Assembly (NCBI RefSeq): GCF_036588685.1
Contig: NC_086382.1
Coordinates: forward strand, 71,025,999 to 71,089,998
Source of the DNA: Mytilus trossulus
Taxonomy: Eukaryota > Mollusca > Bivalvia > Mytilida > Mytilidae
Length of the DNA stretch: 64,000 nt
Reading direction: 5' to 3'
Made by a program: the position numbers and the translations under genes. The notes beneath the pieces are model-generated. The model made no database searches. It was not told the DNA's origin and saw nothing but the letters and a program-made list of their open reading frames with translations. Below are positions 53,401-64,000 of the stretch, piece after piece (position 1 is the stretch's first letter; each line of letters starts with the position of its first letter).

Positions 53401-56393
53401 GATATTTCATGATGCTGATTACTTTCAACATGATAATATTTTGGAACCAGATGTACAAAGTTGTTTACATTTTGTCCTATTTTAAGTTGGAAACACACAT
53501 ATATATTTGTATACCCTAATCTAGCTGTATTACTTTATAGTATGTTCCAGAAGAGTTATTACCTGTATATAAAGAAACCATTTTACCTCTAGCTGATATC
53601 ATTACACCAAACCAATACGAAGCAGAGTAAGTACTATCAGTTGTCATTGTTTGTAAACACTTCATAAAATAGATTTTGAGTTCCCGAATTGAAGATGGAA
53701 CCTAAAAAGTATTTTGTAAGATTTAAGGATGTTCGCTGCTCAGTTTCAAAATAAATAACTTTTCATAAAACTAGTAAGTATTGAAAGGGAATAAATTGAG
53801 GAATCAAAAAAGCAAAAAAATACAGGGGTCAATGAGCTTGTTTTCGAGATATTAGCCATTGGAACTTTGGTAGGAAAATTTCTCCCTTGAGTTTTCATAG
53901 CTTTATCATTGACCAGTTAAAGTTCTCAAATACTTTTAAAAGATATGAATAACACTTTTACAAATGACTTTTAATCATTGATAATAATACATGTAAAAGA
54001 TTTATAAAAAGAAAAATTGGGGTTCATGGGGAATTTTTTTAAGGCATTCAAATGGATAAAACCAGAAAATCTAACAAAAATTCCAAAACATCATTAAGCA
54101 ATAATTAAAAGTAAAAGTGTTGCTTCACACATCAAATAAGGAGATGTTTACCAGGTTTCGATGACTAAAATAACCAGAAAATCAATAATTCTGTATGCAT
54201 TGCACTTTATTCAATAGCTAGACATGTTTTATTATTTTAACTGGATAGTTAAATATAACCAGATTGTTCAAATGGTTTAGAGATAAGAAGTGTCTCCTAT
54301 TTCATGTATAAAGAGTGTCAATAAAATGTTCGTTTCAGCTGTGAACCTTCCATTTTCAGATTGTTGACGGGGAGATCTATAAAAAGTGAAGAAGATGCTC
54401 TGCTGGCAATGGATGATCTCCATAACATGGGTCCACAGACTGTTGTTATTAGTAGTAGTAACCTTGGAAGTAATGGTACTATAATGAGCCTAGCTAGCAC
54501 AGTAAAAAGTAAGTTTTTGTAACAGTCCACAGACCATTGTTATTAGTAGTAGTAACCTTGGAAGTAATGGTACCAAAGTAAGCCTAGCTAGCACAGTTAA
54601 AAGTAAGTTTTTGCAACAGTCATAGCTGGTTTAAATATGTAAGCTTACATTTTATTCAACATTTATATACTTTTGAACGTAGCACTTATAGTTGTTTCAT
54701 GCAGCTTTTTACCTATTGCTGTAAATTATTGTCTGTCATTCAATTGACAATATTTTTTTCAGATGGTTGCAAAGAAAAATTCAAGATCGAGTTTAAACTC
54801 CTACCAGCCATATTTGTAGGAACTGGTGATTTATTTGCAGCCTGCTTAATGGCATGGATGCAGACAGATAAAAAGTTACAGGTAATCATTAACAAATTGA
54901 TAGATTTATTTTAGTCCATCTGAAGTACAACCATTGAATAAGAGTTTCTTGTTTAGGTAGAAAACATTCATATTTGTAAAACCAGGAGGGTCAGTAAAAA
55001 ATTTCCAAATTAACTATATAACTAAAATAAAATGTCATAGAAGAAATTCATTTCTCTATTATAAATAGTATATTGAACAACGTATAAGGGAGAGGTTTTT
55101 ACATGCCTTCTTAAAATAAATACTGTTAATAGTGGAATAGTACAGATTTGCATATTGGTATTAATTTAGTTTATTACGTTGCTTAGAAAGTGATTTTTTT
55201 TTTATCTATTACACACTTTATATTTTATTTTCCAGGTTGCTTTAGAAAAAACTTTATCTACCTTACAAGCTGTGATTAAAAGAACACTTACATATGCGCA
55301 AGGTAATTGGTTTTAAAGATGTCAGACAGAATAACTATAAATCAGTTTTGAACAAACATATTTGATATTTATTTATAATTTAATTTTGGATGTAACACAT
55401 CTTCTGATTGGCTGACGTTATTTTGTTATGAGCCTATTGACATAAATTAGTCATGTGACCGTGATGTCATCAACGTTTTTTCATGGTTGTCTAGGGTTTA
55501 AAATGAAATTTAGAATTAAATTATAAGAAATGACTGTAATATTTTTCTGTCTTTTGGAAATAACATAAGAAATGTGGTGCACACTGTTAAATAACCTGCT
55601 ACGCACGTTATTCATTGAGCACCAAACTTTTTATGTTATTCTTCGTAGACAGAAAAAATATTACAGTCATTTCTTAAATGTAAAAAGCATTCAAGGGAAT
55701 CACAGTACAATAAACCATATCAATGTGTTTTTGTGTGTATTGTAAGGTTTTTACTATATTGGCATTCTCCATATCTTCTATTGTAATGTGACTTACTGAT
55801 TAGTTTTTGGATGACATTTTTTTTTCTTTTCTTTAAGATACATCCCTTGAATTAATATTAAAATAAAGTAAGGAAGCTTTTTAAGACATTTTTATCTGAA
55901 CTGTTAATAAAGTAAAACTTGCCATATGTGTAATATACTAGAAAGAAGTCTTGCTTCTTTGTCAAAAATAATGTTTTTAGGATAAATTTTAATATAAATC
56001 AAGTGTATCTTGACCAAACTTTATTACTTGATAATTCTTGTAAAATATGTAAATGACCTCCATATTTTTTAGGGTCAACATCTTGTTTATCAAGGTCACA
56101 GCAGTAATTGATATATTGTAACTTGTCAAAATTAAGGTTTTTTTTTAAATTAATGCCTTCACCCAAATGGTCATTTATATTTTACCAAATGTAGTTAAAT
56201 AATTCCTTATGTGCGATGAACTATTCTTATGAATAGACTTTCATAATATACATTGATTCTATGATATTTATCTATTACAGAGCAAGCAGGGCCTGGTAAC
56301 ACACCAAACTCAGCACAGATGGAACTAAGACTAGTACACAGTAAAAAAGACATAGAGAACCCGAACATTATCTTTAAAGCTGTCCAACTTTGA
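44410..56393 (+). CDS. PDXK: Pyridoxal kinase (complete, ten exons)
   Basis: Pyridoxal kinase phosphorylates vitamin B6 aldehydes with ATP to make pyridoxal phosphate in the cytosol. Exons: 44410-44499, 47749-47803, 50689-50793, 52094-52177, 52904-52938, 53541-53626, 54360-54508, 54763-54881, 55236-55302, 56281-56393. All phases agree, giving 300 residues and a TGA (vertebrate enzymes have about 312). Seen: [20 protein letters not shown] (6-25), [60 protein letters not shown] and [10 protein letters not shown] with the catalytic Asp224. The start has a good context (AAAACAATGG) and exon 1 is typical of the family. Two oddities: the intron after exon 4 starts with GC, and the His usual after IQS is Thr here. 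An AATAAA at 56518-56523 may be the poly(A) signal. Confidence 0.96.
48095..49790. mobile_element. Palindrome-rich inverted-repeat element in pyridoxal kinase intron 2
   Basis: The two ends are inverted copies: TATATGTTACAGGCATTTT at 48095 and AAAATGCCTGTAACATATA ending at 49790. Inside each end lie several imperfect palindromes of the form AGGCATTTT-AAAATGCCT or AGTCATTTT-AAAATGACT (about 48110-48235 and 49610-49785). The 1.4-kb middle holds AT-rich sequence and, near 48.7-49.1 kb, wording I recall as a common bivalve repeat. Short frames on its minus strand (49205-49647) show no motif I know. It could also be two separate palindromic repeats that happen to face each other. Confidence 0.6.
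52178..52903 (+). other. GC-AG intron 4 of pyridoxal kinase
   Basis: Exon 4 ends ACATATG and the intron begins GCAAGTAA, a classic GC donor (GCAAGT). The intron ends TTTTGTTTTCAG. Joining there gives TYVCDPV, the conserved family sequence. Using the nearby GT at 52182 instead would add four bases and create a stop in the next exon, so the GC site is the one that works. Confidence 0.85.
53125..53345 (+). repeat. Worn copy of dispersed repeat family A
   Basis: AAAAGATGTGGTTTGATTGC, ACCAAATGACACATAAATAA and TAAAAAGCCCTGAAATGAC follow the block order of the family. Intron 5 of pyridoxal kinase. Confidence 0.65.
53722..54075 (+). repeat. Dispersed repeat (family D), second copy
   Basis: GCTTGTTTTCGAGATATTAG, TTCATAGCTTTATCATTGAC and ACATGTAAAAGATTTATAAA match the 32.10-kb copy almost exactly. 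Intron 6 of pyridoxal kinase. Confidence 0.8.
54432..54619 (+). repeat. 94-bp tandem duplication of the end of pyridoxal kinase exon 7 with its splice donor
   Basis: Unit 1 (54432-54525) covers the last 77 bases of exon 7, the GTAAGT donor and eleven more intron bases. Unit 2 (54526-54619) repeats all of it, with about eight changes, including the donor. The second unit keeps an open frame, but reading through from unit 1 meets a TAA just after the first donor. Confidence 0.92.
55525..55676. repeat. Long imperfect hairpin (MITE-like) in pyridoxal kinase intron 9
   Basis: The left arm (from 55525, AAGAAATGACTGTAATATTT) and the right arm (ending 55676, ATTACAGTCATTTCTTA) are reverse complements over about 60 bp with a short loop. 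It probably belongs to a longer element starting near 55380 (TTCTGATTGGCTGACGTTAT). Confidence 0.8.
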
Positions 56394-59300
56394 TGAAGGG
56401 CTATTGTTAGATATTTATTTATTGTTAAAACTAGTGATTCCATTCCTTCATCATAACACAAATACATGTTCATAGCTTCCAGGGATTCTTGACATAGAAC
56501 CTCATTATTCCATAGAAAATAAACCTTTTTCTAAAACTGCTAAGTCAGTAATGAAATAGAAGTGAGCAAATATGATCAAAACATTGATTTACAAAATCAT
56601 CCATGCATTTAGATTTCTAATATGATGAATTTATTCACTTCTCTAACATTGTCAAAATTTAATTGAAAAATATATAAGTGGAAATTTTACCAAAGCTCTG
56701 TTACATACATTTCTGTAATAGATTCAGATTATAAGTTATATGGTTTGGCCTCACCCCCTATGGATTTTACTAACCCTCTTTGGATCTGTAGGGTCATTTA
56801 TCTAATGCTGGACTTTTTCTGCTGTGTTTTGTTGAAAAATAAACAATGAAACACTCAACATTAATAGATGACGTCACCATTAACACGTCATGAAAACCCT
56901 ATGGAACCTACTAACCCCCTATGGTCTCATAGGGGGTCACCATGTGACTGCGTTTAACCAATCACAATGTGATCATTCATCTGTGGTCCAATAACTATAA
57001 TTTGTTTTCCTCCTTTGTAACATTGTTAGTGAGTTAGAGTGTCATTTACCATAGTAAATATACAAGTTGTTGTTTTTAAGAAAGGCACTAATTTTGAACT
57101 AAAATATTGAATGCTGTGTCTTCCTGCTTTTCTTAATGAAAGTAATAGATTGGTCTTAAGTCAACACTTAATCAACAAAAAAATTATTATATGTTCTATC
57201 ATACATTAATTAAGCTGTTATGTTTTACTTTGCTGTGTTTCTGTAAAACTGAACAAATAGAAGATGGTACATTTGGTACAGACCTAACTGATTGGTTGTA
57301 TAGATAAATACTAATCTAGGCTTAGTTGTGGGGCACATTGGGGTGTAAGTCTCATCCAAAATTGGCCCATTTTTTGTAAGCATGACATGTGAAAATAGGT
57401 AAAAAAAAGTTAGGCAGGACACAAGCCCTCTTATTACCATGATAAGCTGGGCACAGGGATCTTTGATCACAATGCACATTTATTTTATTCTATTATACTT
57501 TTTAATTTATTACAATAAGCCAACATCATGTTTCATGAATACAAAACCAGTCTGGTTTTACTAGACATACTCATATTGGTAAACTCAAATGATATTGTTA
57601 TTGAAGTACACTTCAAATTATTAGGGTTTTATTTTACAGAATTTACTCACTTACTATAATTTTCTTTACAATTTATGATTTATTGAATATTTGCGACATT
57701 TTATGTTAGTGGAACAAAAAGATGCTGTTGATATATATTTTTATATGAATAAATAATAATTGAATTTAAAATGTTTTGTGTTTTTCTATTTAATCTGCTG
57801 ACTATCAATTGACCTGTATTTTGTTTAAAAACAATATTGCATCTGTAAGAATAAGGATTATTTTTATTCATTGAATAAATGGTAAAACAGAGAAAAAAAA
57901 ACAATACATTGTTTGATAGGGCTCTGGAAATAAATAATTATTTTAATTATGCAATCTTTTCATAGAAAAGTTACTAAAAAACAAATTAGTTGCTTTCCAA
58001 TGAAGTGAGCAGAAGTCATAATGGTAATATGCAAATGATTGAAAATTCATTTGTTGTCTTCTACACTTGTTATCCGTATAGTATGAAGTCATACTGTCTG
58101 TCGACACCAAATCTTTCAGCCTACTAGTATATATGAGTATATTGCTTGACGAAGATTTTACTATTATTTTTCAAACTTGCCTGTTATCTATAAAAGCAAA
58201 CAGATAGAAAGAAACAGTTAATAGCATGAATGTTCATACCAACACATTTTAAACATTAGTCATCATGATAGAAATTGTCAGTTGACTCTTTACATGAGTA
58301 ATTGACCTTAACAGGACAACCTTTTCCATTTTTTTTTAAGATTAATGAACGTAGCTATCTGGGTTTTTAGTCCTTAATATATTGTCACTTTAGATCGTTT
58401 CGATTTAATAACTGACCACTTCTACTTATTGTTTTCAAATTATAAAATGCTACTTCTGATGATGAAACGGAAGATAAGTTCAGTACTAACGAGTTATGGA
58501 CCTTGCTCAATTGGAAAATTGCACTTTATGTCGTTTGTATGAAATAAATTATGAACCATTTGACCAATGCATATGTAAATGCTGTTATTGATGACTAATT
58601 GGAGGTCAACTTCGATATTTATGAAAGTTACTTTTGTCTTCATAGAGTTATGGTTCTAAGTATATTGAAAAATGGCGCTTTATGTCATTTCCGTGCAGTT
58701 ATCGAGAACCATTCAACCTATGCTCTTATAATTTGAATATGATTAAACTGATGAAGAAAAGATGGTCAAGTTTGATATTATTAGTTATTTGGTTCGCTAC
58801 TGCACTCAATGGATCGATTAGTAACCTAATCCGGTTCTATTGGTTTGAGTATCATTTGATAAAATGAAATACACAAGCATATAGAACGACAATGAAAGAT
58901 GCAGGAAAACAATAATTCCTTTAGCATATCTCTTTGTTTAGAATGGTCCCTAAAATTAGGTGATTAAAATTAGTTGTTGCCTTAAACATCGACTTGCGAA
59001 TTTACTTTATACACACTCAATATCACTTGGCAGCCTTCAGCTTGTTGAAATTCTTACATTGAGCGTCTTCAGATTTATCTCTGATTTATCGCCCTTTTTT
59101 ATAGAGATCAACTGGTTAAGTCCTCAGTTGTTTGTTATTATTCAATCTGATTAAAACAAAACATTTTTTTTCTGAATTCTCTGTTACCTTTGTTGGCATT
59201 TGCGTGTACATGACAATCCGATCTGACAGAGCATAATATTTAAATCTGATTGTTTGCGTGACTGTCTGCTATTTATAAAGTTTGTTGTAATACGTATTCA

Positions 59301-59884
59301 AGTTGCGTTTAAAATCACAAGATTTAAAAACATAAATCCTTTATTCATATGTCAATCTGTGTCTGTGAGTCTTACTCAATGGAATGAACTTCTATTTTCT
59401 ATCGGATTCTCTTCAAACTTCTCGCAGTTTGCAAAGTTCAAAACTGTATTCTCGGTCTCTACAAAATAAGAATACTTATGTAAACATTGGTGAATGAATA
59501 TAATTCCCTTTACATAAAAGTTGCATACGAAGCTGTGATTTTGATCGGCCGAGGCATATAAAGTTATATTTTATTTCCGTATTAAATCGCAGTTTCATCG
59601 TTCAGCAAAAATGTAAAGTTTAGAATGTTAAGCTTCCCTGAATTGTTTGAAACGGTTTGTATAAGTTGCTGCGTTTCATGATTTGCTTTTTTTTTTGACA
59701 ATTTAAGGTTTATGTAACAAGTTATTATCTGAATATTTGATTAAATGTTATTATCTTTTAAATGAATAAATTGAAAATAACATTTCTTTAAACGGATACA
59801 ATTTAGAAAACCACTTTCTTCCCATAATCACCCCAACCCCTTCTCATCCGAAGTTAAATCACAAGCACTAGTTAATAGTTATAT
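56394..59884. other. 3' region of pyridoxal kinase and intergenic sequence, no further gene
   Basis: The first 130 bases hold the likely 3' UTR with AATAAA at 56518. A block at 56740-56980 repeats the phrase CCCCCTATGG and is GC-richer than its surroundings. Beyond that only short chance frames were seen on either strand. Confidence 0.45.
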
Positions 59885-60215
59885 AATCAAAGGTACCAGG
59901 CATATAATTTAATACGTCAGACGCACGTTTCGTCTACATAAGACTCATCAGTGACGCGCAAATCAAAATATATATAAAGCCAACCAAGAGCATTGAGGAC
60001 CGAAACTTCCAAAAAGTTGTGCAAAAAAACGGGTGAGGTAATCTATTTCTGGGATAAGAACACCCTTCGATTTACGAAAAACACATTTTTTTTGTAACAG
60101 GAAATTTATAAAAATGACCATATAATCAATATTCAGGTCAACACCGAAGTGCTCACTACTGAGCTGGTCATACTATTGGGGACCAAACGTCCACCAGCAG
60201 TGGCATCGTCTAAAA
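59885..60215 (-). repeat. Long copy of SINE-like family B, reverse orientation
   Basis: Read in reverse it runs from GACCAGCTCAGTAGTGAGCA through GGTGTTGACC, GGAAGTTTCGGTCCTCAATG and GACTCATCAGTGACGC (in forward order) to AAAGGTACCAGG. The 8.9-kb copy has only the distal part. The open frame on the minus strand over 60133-60435 runs through this repeat and is unlikely to be a gene of its own. Confidence 0.75.
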
Positions 60216-60601
60216 GGTCAATATAATTTACTTGGTAATACACTTTCCTCCTTTCTCTCGGATACCGGTTGCTCGTTATGTAGAAGGGACATGACAATTG
60301 AGGAACTGCAAAACAGTGTGGATTGTCCAAGTAAAAAATGTTCACAGAACCCATACACATATCAAACTTTAAGTGTTGTTTTAAGCTATGAGTAGGCAAA
60401 TTGATATACATGACAAAATGGCCAACCGAAATCACATTAACATATTGAAAAAAAATATAAAACGATATGTTTTGGTTTAAAAGGATGAATTGAGAGATAT
60501 TTCCTAAATTGGCTTGATTTATACATGGTTCATTAGTAACAAATGCTAGATAAACACCACGATTAAAGCTATTGACATTTTTTGGTTATTTTCAAACTTA
60601 C

Positions 60602-63077
60602 TCATGTCTGTTATCATGGGTGCTGGTCACGCCCCTCATTACAAAATTCAGTGGAACATCAACAGAGAAATAGGCATCCCAATTGGTATGCGATGTCTGG
60701 TAGCATTCTGTAACATCAAAACCTGCAACAATAGTAAATAAGTGTAAGTAGACAATCATGGACAACAAGAAAAACGCCAAAATCGCTAAAAACAATGCAC
60801 TTACAATACACAAAACAACTTGGTTGAATGCAGATGATTCGCTAGTAACAACCATCGTGTTGCTAATGAAAATTATTATTATTTGACAAAATAGTACCTT
60901 TCAAAATTAGTTAAATGCGATTTTTTTAATTCATTCAATCGACAACGCAATCCTTTTTTTTCGAATGTGCATGTGTTCTCTAATAGTTGTAAAGGGCAGA
61001 TATGACAGTCGCATATAATACTTACGTTTGTTCATTAACACTCCTGTGGTTCAGATAATTAATGAAGACTTTTTTGTTTATCTCCAAAGTAATTTTGTAT
61101 CCCTGTCTATGATGCAAACAATACAATGATACAAACATAATATTTAAGAAATGTTTGCCGCATATTGAGAGCCTATATCTGCAGCCTTTGAAAAAATAAA
61201 AACACAAAAATACTGAACTCCGAGGAAAATTCAAAAAGGAAAATCAAAAATCAAAAGGCAAAATCAAAAGTCCAAACACATCAAACGAATGGATAACAAC
61301 TGTCATATTCCTGACTTGGTACAGGTATTTTCTAATGTAGAAAATGGTGGATTGAACCTGGTTTTATAGCTAGCTAAACCTCTCACTTGTATGACAGTCG
61401 CATCAAATTCCATTGCATTGTCAACGATGTTTGAACAAAACAAACATACTCAAAGAGTAAAAATGTCAAAAATAGGGGTACAACAGTCAATATTGTGTTA
61501 TCATCTTAATATCACTACATAAACAACAAATGTAACAAAGAATCACAAAAAGGCATACATCAATTAAACATTCTCATTTTGCTTTTCTTATACGGCTGAA
61601 TTTATCTATGTAAAGTCTATCCATAAATGATAGAAGGTTTTCATTACTGGTGTAAAATTGCGCGTTTGAAATTCGCACAGGTAGACATAAAAATAATTTT
61701 GTCGTATGACGGCATACATAAATGCAGACTCACGTAAAGTAGATATAATAAAAAAACAGACTTAACAGTAAAAGTAATAATAATAAATAAAATAATGGTG
61801 TGATTCAAAGTATGACGGGATACATAAGTACAGTTTCACGTCAAATACGGCGGAATTTATCTATGTAAAATCTACCCATAAATGATAGAAGGTTTTCATT
61901 ACTGGTGTAAAATTGCGCGTTTGAAATTCGCACAGGTAGACATAAAAATAATTTTGAAAAGGATAATACTTATGAAAAAATTAAACAATACAAAGCAGTA
62001 AACCAACAACCTGAAATTAAATGGAAAAAAAATCCAAAAACCAACAACCAACGGCATCAGATATACATCAGACACCAAACTTGCGGTAAAAAAAAAACAT
62101 TAGTCGGAGTTGACATTCTTTGACTAGAGACTATTTTATGGCAATCGATATCTGCTTCATATTTACCGTCATGTTCACAGCAGTAGAAATCCCACCGTCT
62201 ATCTTCACTTCCATTATCGTGAATACTTCTCATTCCATGTATGTATCCATGGAATTTACATTGAAATGCAAAGAATTCATCAAAACCATTTACATAGCCT
62301 GAATAAAAGGAATAGAAATATGATAAAGATTAAAAATCGCCTTAAAGACATTTTTTCTCGTGTCCGGTATGTGTTTCGGCAAAATATGTTGTTGATTCTT
62401 ATCAATCTTAAATAAAATAGTATACTAGTATGCTTAGATTTCTTTTCTCCCGATATGTTCATTTGCCTCTGTAAGTTACTTTCTTCAAAAATATGTTGCT
62501 TCTCGGTTATCAATAACTTTACTAGTTCGGCATTGTATTGAGGTGTCATTCCATATAATTATTATCAACAATGCAATAAACAAAAAACATTGCAAAAACA
62601 AGAATACTTTACATCAAGTATGAATTCTATGTATTTTTCGACACAAATCTTAAGTTTCCTTTGTTAACTAAGTTGGAATATTCTCAGACATATCAGATAA
62701 ACAAAATATAAAGAATTAAATAAAATATTTAGATGCATAGATAATTTTATTTTGTAGTCCTCACTTTAATTCAGTTTTGTATCTCGCCATATGCACATGC
62801 AATTGTAGCCTTTGATATTTTGTTTATAAGATAGGGATATGAATTTTAGACTTTACAACCTACCACTCCATTGACATCTTGACCCAATCCCAGTAGATAC
62901 CCTACAAAGAATATCAAAAATTCTATCTTCGTGACGGTTATCATGCTGACTACGGATCCCAGATACAGACTGATTGTTTGGACAAATATACTCTAGTTTT
63001 CCATCATAATCATTCAACCAACAGTCGCATGTTGTGAAAAGGATGGCCAATGTGACGAAGATAGCTTTGGTGATCAT
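60602..63077 (-). CDS. Dermatopontin-like secreted protein (three exons found, 3' end uncertain)
   Basis: Dermatopontins are small secreted matrix proteins that bind other matrix components. Exons on the minus strand: 63077-62864, 62298-62125, 60722-60602, in phase for about 169 residues. The protein begins MITKAIFVTLAILFTTC, a signal peptide. Family marks: three repeats of the S-x-HDN block (SGIRSQHDNRHEDR, MRSIHDNGSEDRRWDFYCC, TSTHDNRHE), plus CQWSGYVNGFDEFFAFQC. The donor after exon 2 (A/GTCAAAG) is weak but gives the right phase. A last exon should supply DR-x-W and closing Cys residues, but none was recognised; the sequence downstream is repeat. The family call is from established motif knowledge; a lectin-like role, reported for some invertebrate members, is possible. 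Confidence 0.85.
61240..61400. repeat. Dispersed repeat sharing family C wording
   Basis: CATATTCCTGACTTGGTACA and GATTGAACCTGGTTTTATAG match family C blocks at 4.56 and 11.97 kb. Intron 2 of the dermatopontin-like gene. Confidence 0.65.
61589..61957. repeat. Two-copy direct repeat, about 110 bp, 258 bp apart
   Basis: TTTATCTATGTAAAGTCTAT through GTAGACATAAAAATAATTTTG at 61601-61703 recurs at 61857-61957 with two or three changes. The near identity suggests a recent local duplication in the intron. Confidence 0.85.
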
Positions 63078-63218
63078 CTTCTGAAAAAAGAAAGTTGTTT
63101 TTTGTATTCTTAAAATTAAGTTGTTAACAGCGTTATTATTCAGTTTAATTTAATGGTAAGTGGAAACGATTTACATTGATCAATATTTGATTCTTCAGCT
63201 GAGCATATTGATAGCCCC

Positions 63219-63225
63219 TTTATAC
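63219..63225 (-). promoter_or_regulatory. Possible TATA box of the dermatopontin-like gene
   Basis: On the minus strand the sequence GGTATAAAGG lies about 145 bases before the ATG at 63077. An AG acceptor three bases before the ATG implies a short untranslated first exon in between, with a possible donor GTAAAT near 63165-63175. Confidence 0.4.
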
Positions 63226-64000
63226 CTTAGATTGTAATGGCCCATAGTCGAAAGAAGCATTATTCCAGGATTATGACAGTTGTTGTATATTCGTTTTATC
63301 ATATGTTTTATCATTTAAATTTGCCATTTACATGTATTATGTTTCTACTAAATACCAAACACCCTCTAGTTACATTTGAACTAAATCAGATCATTCAAAT
63401 GATCTCTTATTTTGTTATCTCATCTGTAGTAAATGTTTTCCATTTTCAAACCTTTCACTATAACTGAGACGTGCTATTTGCCATAACTTTTATAATGAAA
63501 TGATTGAGAAATGCCTTCGCGTGAACGTCGATATGTTTGAAAGTATCATGGTTAACAGTCTAGTGTAGTTAATAAACGGTATGTTGAATGGCTGTATTTT
63601 TTTTTGATAGATTTGAATTATCAGTATATTTCCCTTCAAATCTTTTATTTTATTTAAGGAATAAACTATCAAGATATACAGAAGTACTGATGTACCTCCG
63701 AAAGGTGTATCTAAGCAATTTTGTATATGATCGTTAACATGCTAGTTACATAAACTAATCAGCCAACGAAAATAGTTTATTTCCTATTTTAGCACAAGTT
63801 TTCCTCTCATAATACAGCGTACAGTTTTACGACGGTGGGGCTACGTGTTTCGATAAGGTAAAAGTGTAAGTATTTCCCACGAGGTGAAGCAATTGTCAGT
63901 CAAAATATCAAGATCTAGAAATAGCTACAATAAAAATGGACTATTCAGACGAGTTCTCTTGCATCTTCAGATATATACTTATTTTTTCAGTCGGTACACA
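63226..64000. other. Right flank, no gene recognised
   Basis: No exon or family motif was recognised on either strand. The sequence is AT-rich with short chance frames. Confidence 0.4.

Noticed and set aside
54526..54602. Second copy of the exon 7 end as a real extra exon
   Set aside because: Joining it after exon 7 through the TAACAG acceptor shifts the frame; reading through gives a TAA. The conserved protein needs only unit 1.
60133..60435. 100-codon minus-strand frame
   Set aside because: Its C-terminal third lies in the SINE-like family B repeat and no family motif was seen. It is not in the phase needed after the dermatopontin-like exon 3.

Overview
The window is nuclear DNA of an animal, most likely a marine bivalve of the mussel (Mytilus) type. 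It is AT-rich, its genes are split into short exons with GT-AG introns of about 0.3 to 4 kb, and it holds many short dispersed repeats whose wording I recognise from mussel genomic DNA. The species call rests on memory of those repeats and was not tested by a search. All exon borders below were read by hand from splice sites, reading phase and protein family motifs.

Layout. (1) About 0.4-26.0 kb, minus strand: a large adhesion G-protein-coupled receptor gene. Nineteen coding exons join in phase: signal peptide, a 593-residue Thr/Ser-rich stalk built from a 60-bp minisatellite, a HormR domain, a GAIN domain with an HL/T GPS cleavage site, and seven transmembrane segments. Its introns carry a Penelope-like reverse transcriptase (5.2-7.6 kb), a non-autonomous Helitron (14.1-15.5 kb), a possible class A GPCR relic (22.0 kb) and many small repeats. 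(2) 26-34 kb: no gene seen. It holds a TTAA-flanked MITE, other repeats and a decayed antisense reverse transcriptase fragment. (3) 34.3-41.0 kb, minus strand: a complete nine-coding-exon short-chain dehydrogenase of the BDH2/DHRS6 type (247 aa). (4) 44.4-56.4 kb, plus strand: a complete ten-exon pyridoxal kinase (300 aa), divergent from the BDH2-like gene across a 3.4-kb repeat-rich gap. It has one GC-AG intron, a 94-bp tandem copy of an exon end, and a palindrome-rich inverted-repeat element in intron 2. (5) 56.4-60.6 kb: pyridoxal kinase 3' flank and repeats. (6) 60.6-63.1 kb, minus strand: a secreted dermatopontin-like gene with three clear coding exons and an uncertain 3' end.

The four genes do not form an obvious pathway. 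BDH2-like and pyridoxal kinase are metabolic genes in a head-to-head arrangement; the receptor and the dermatopontin-like protein act at the cell surface or outside the cell. Nothing prokaryotic (operon, CRISPR array, riboswitch) was seen, and no tRNA or rRNA gene was recognised. The most unusual items are the mucin-like minisatellite stalk of the receptor, the palindrome-rich inverted-repeat element, the Helitron with clean ends, and the duplicated exon end with its splice donor in pyridoxal kinase.
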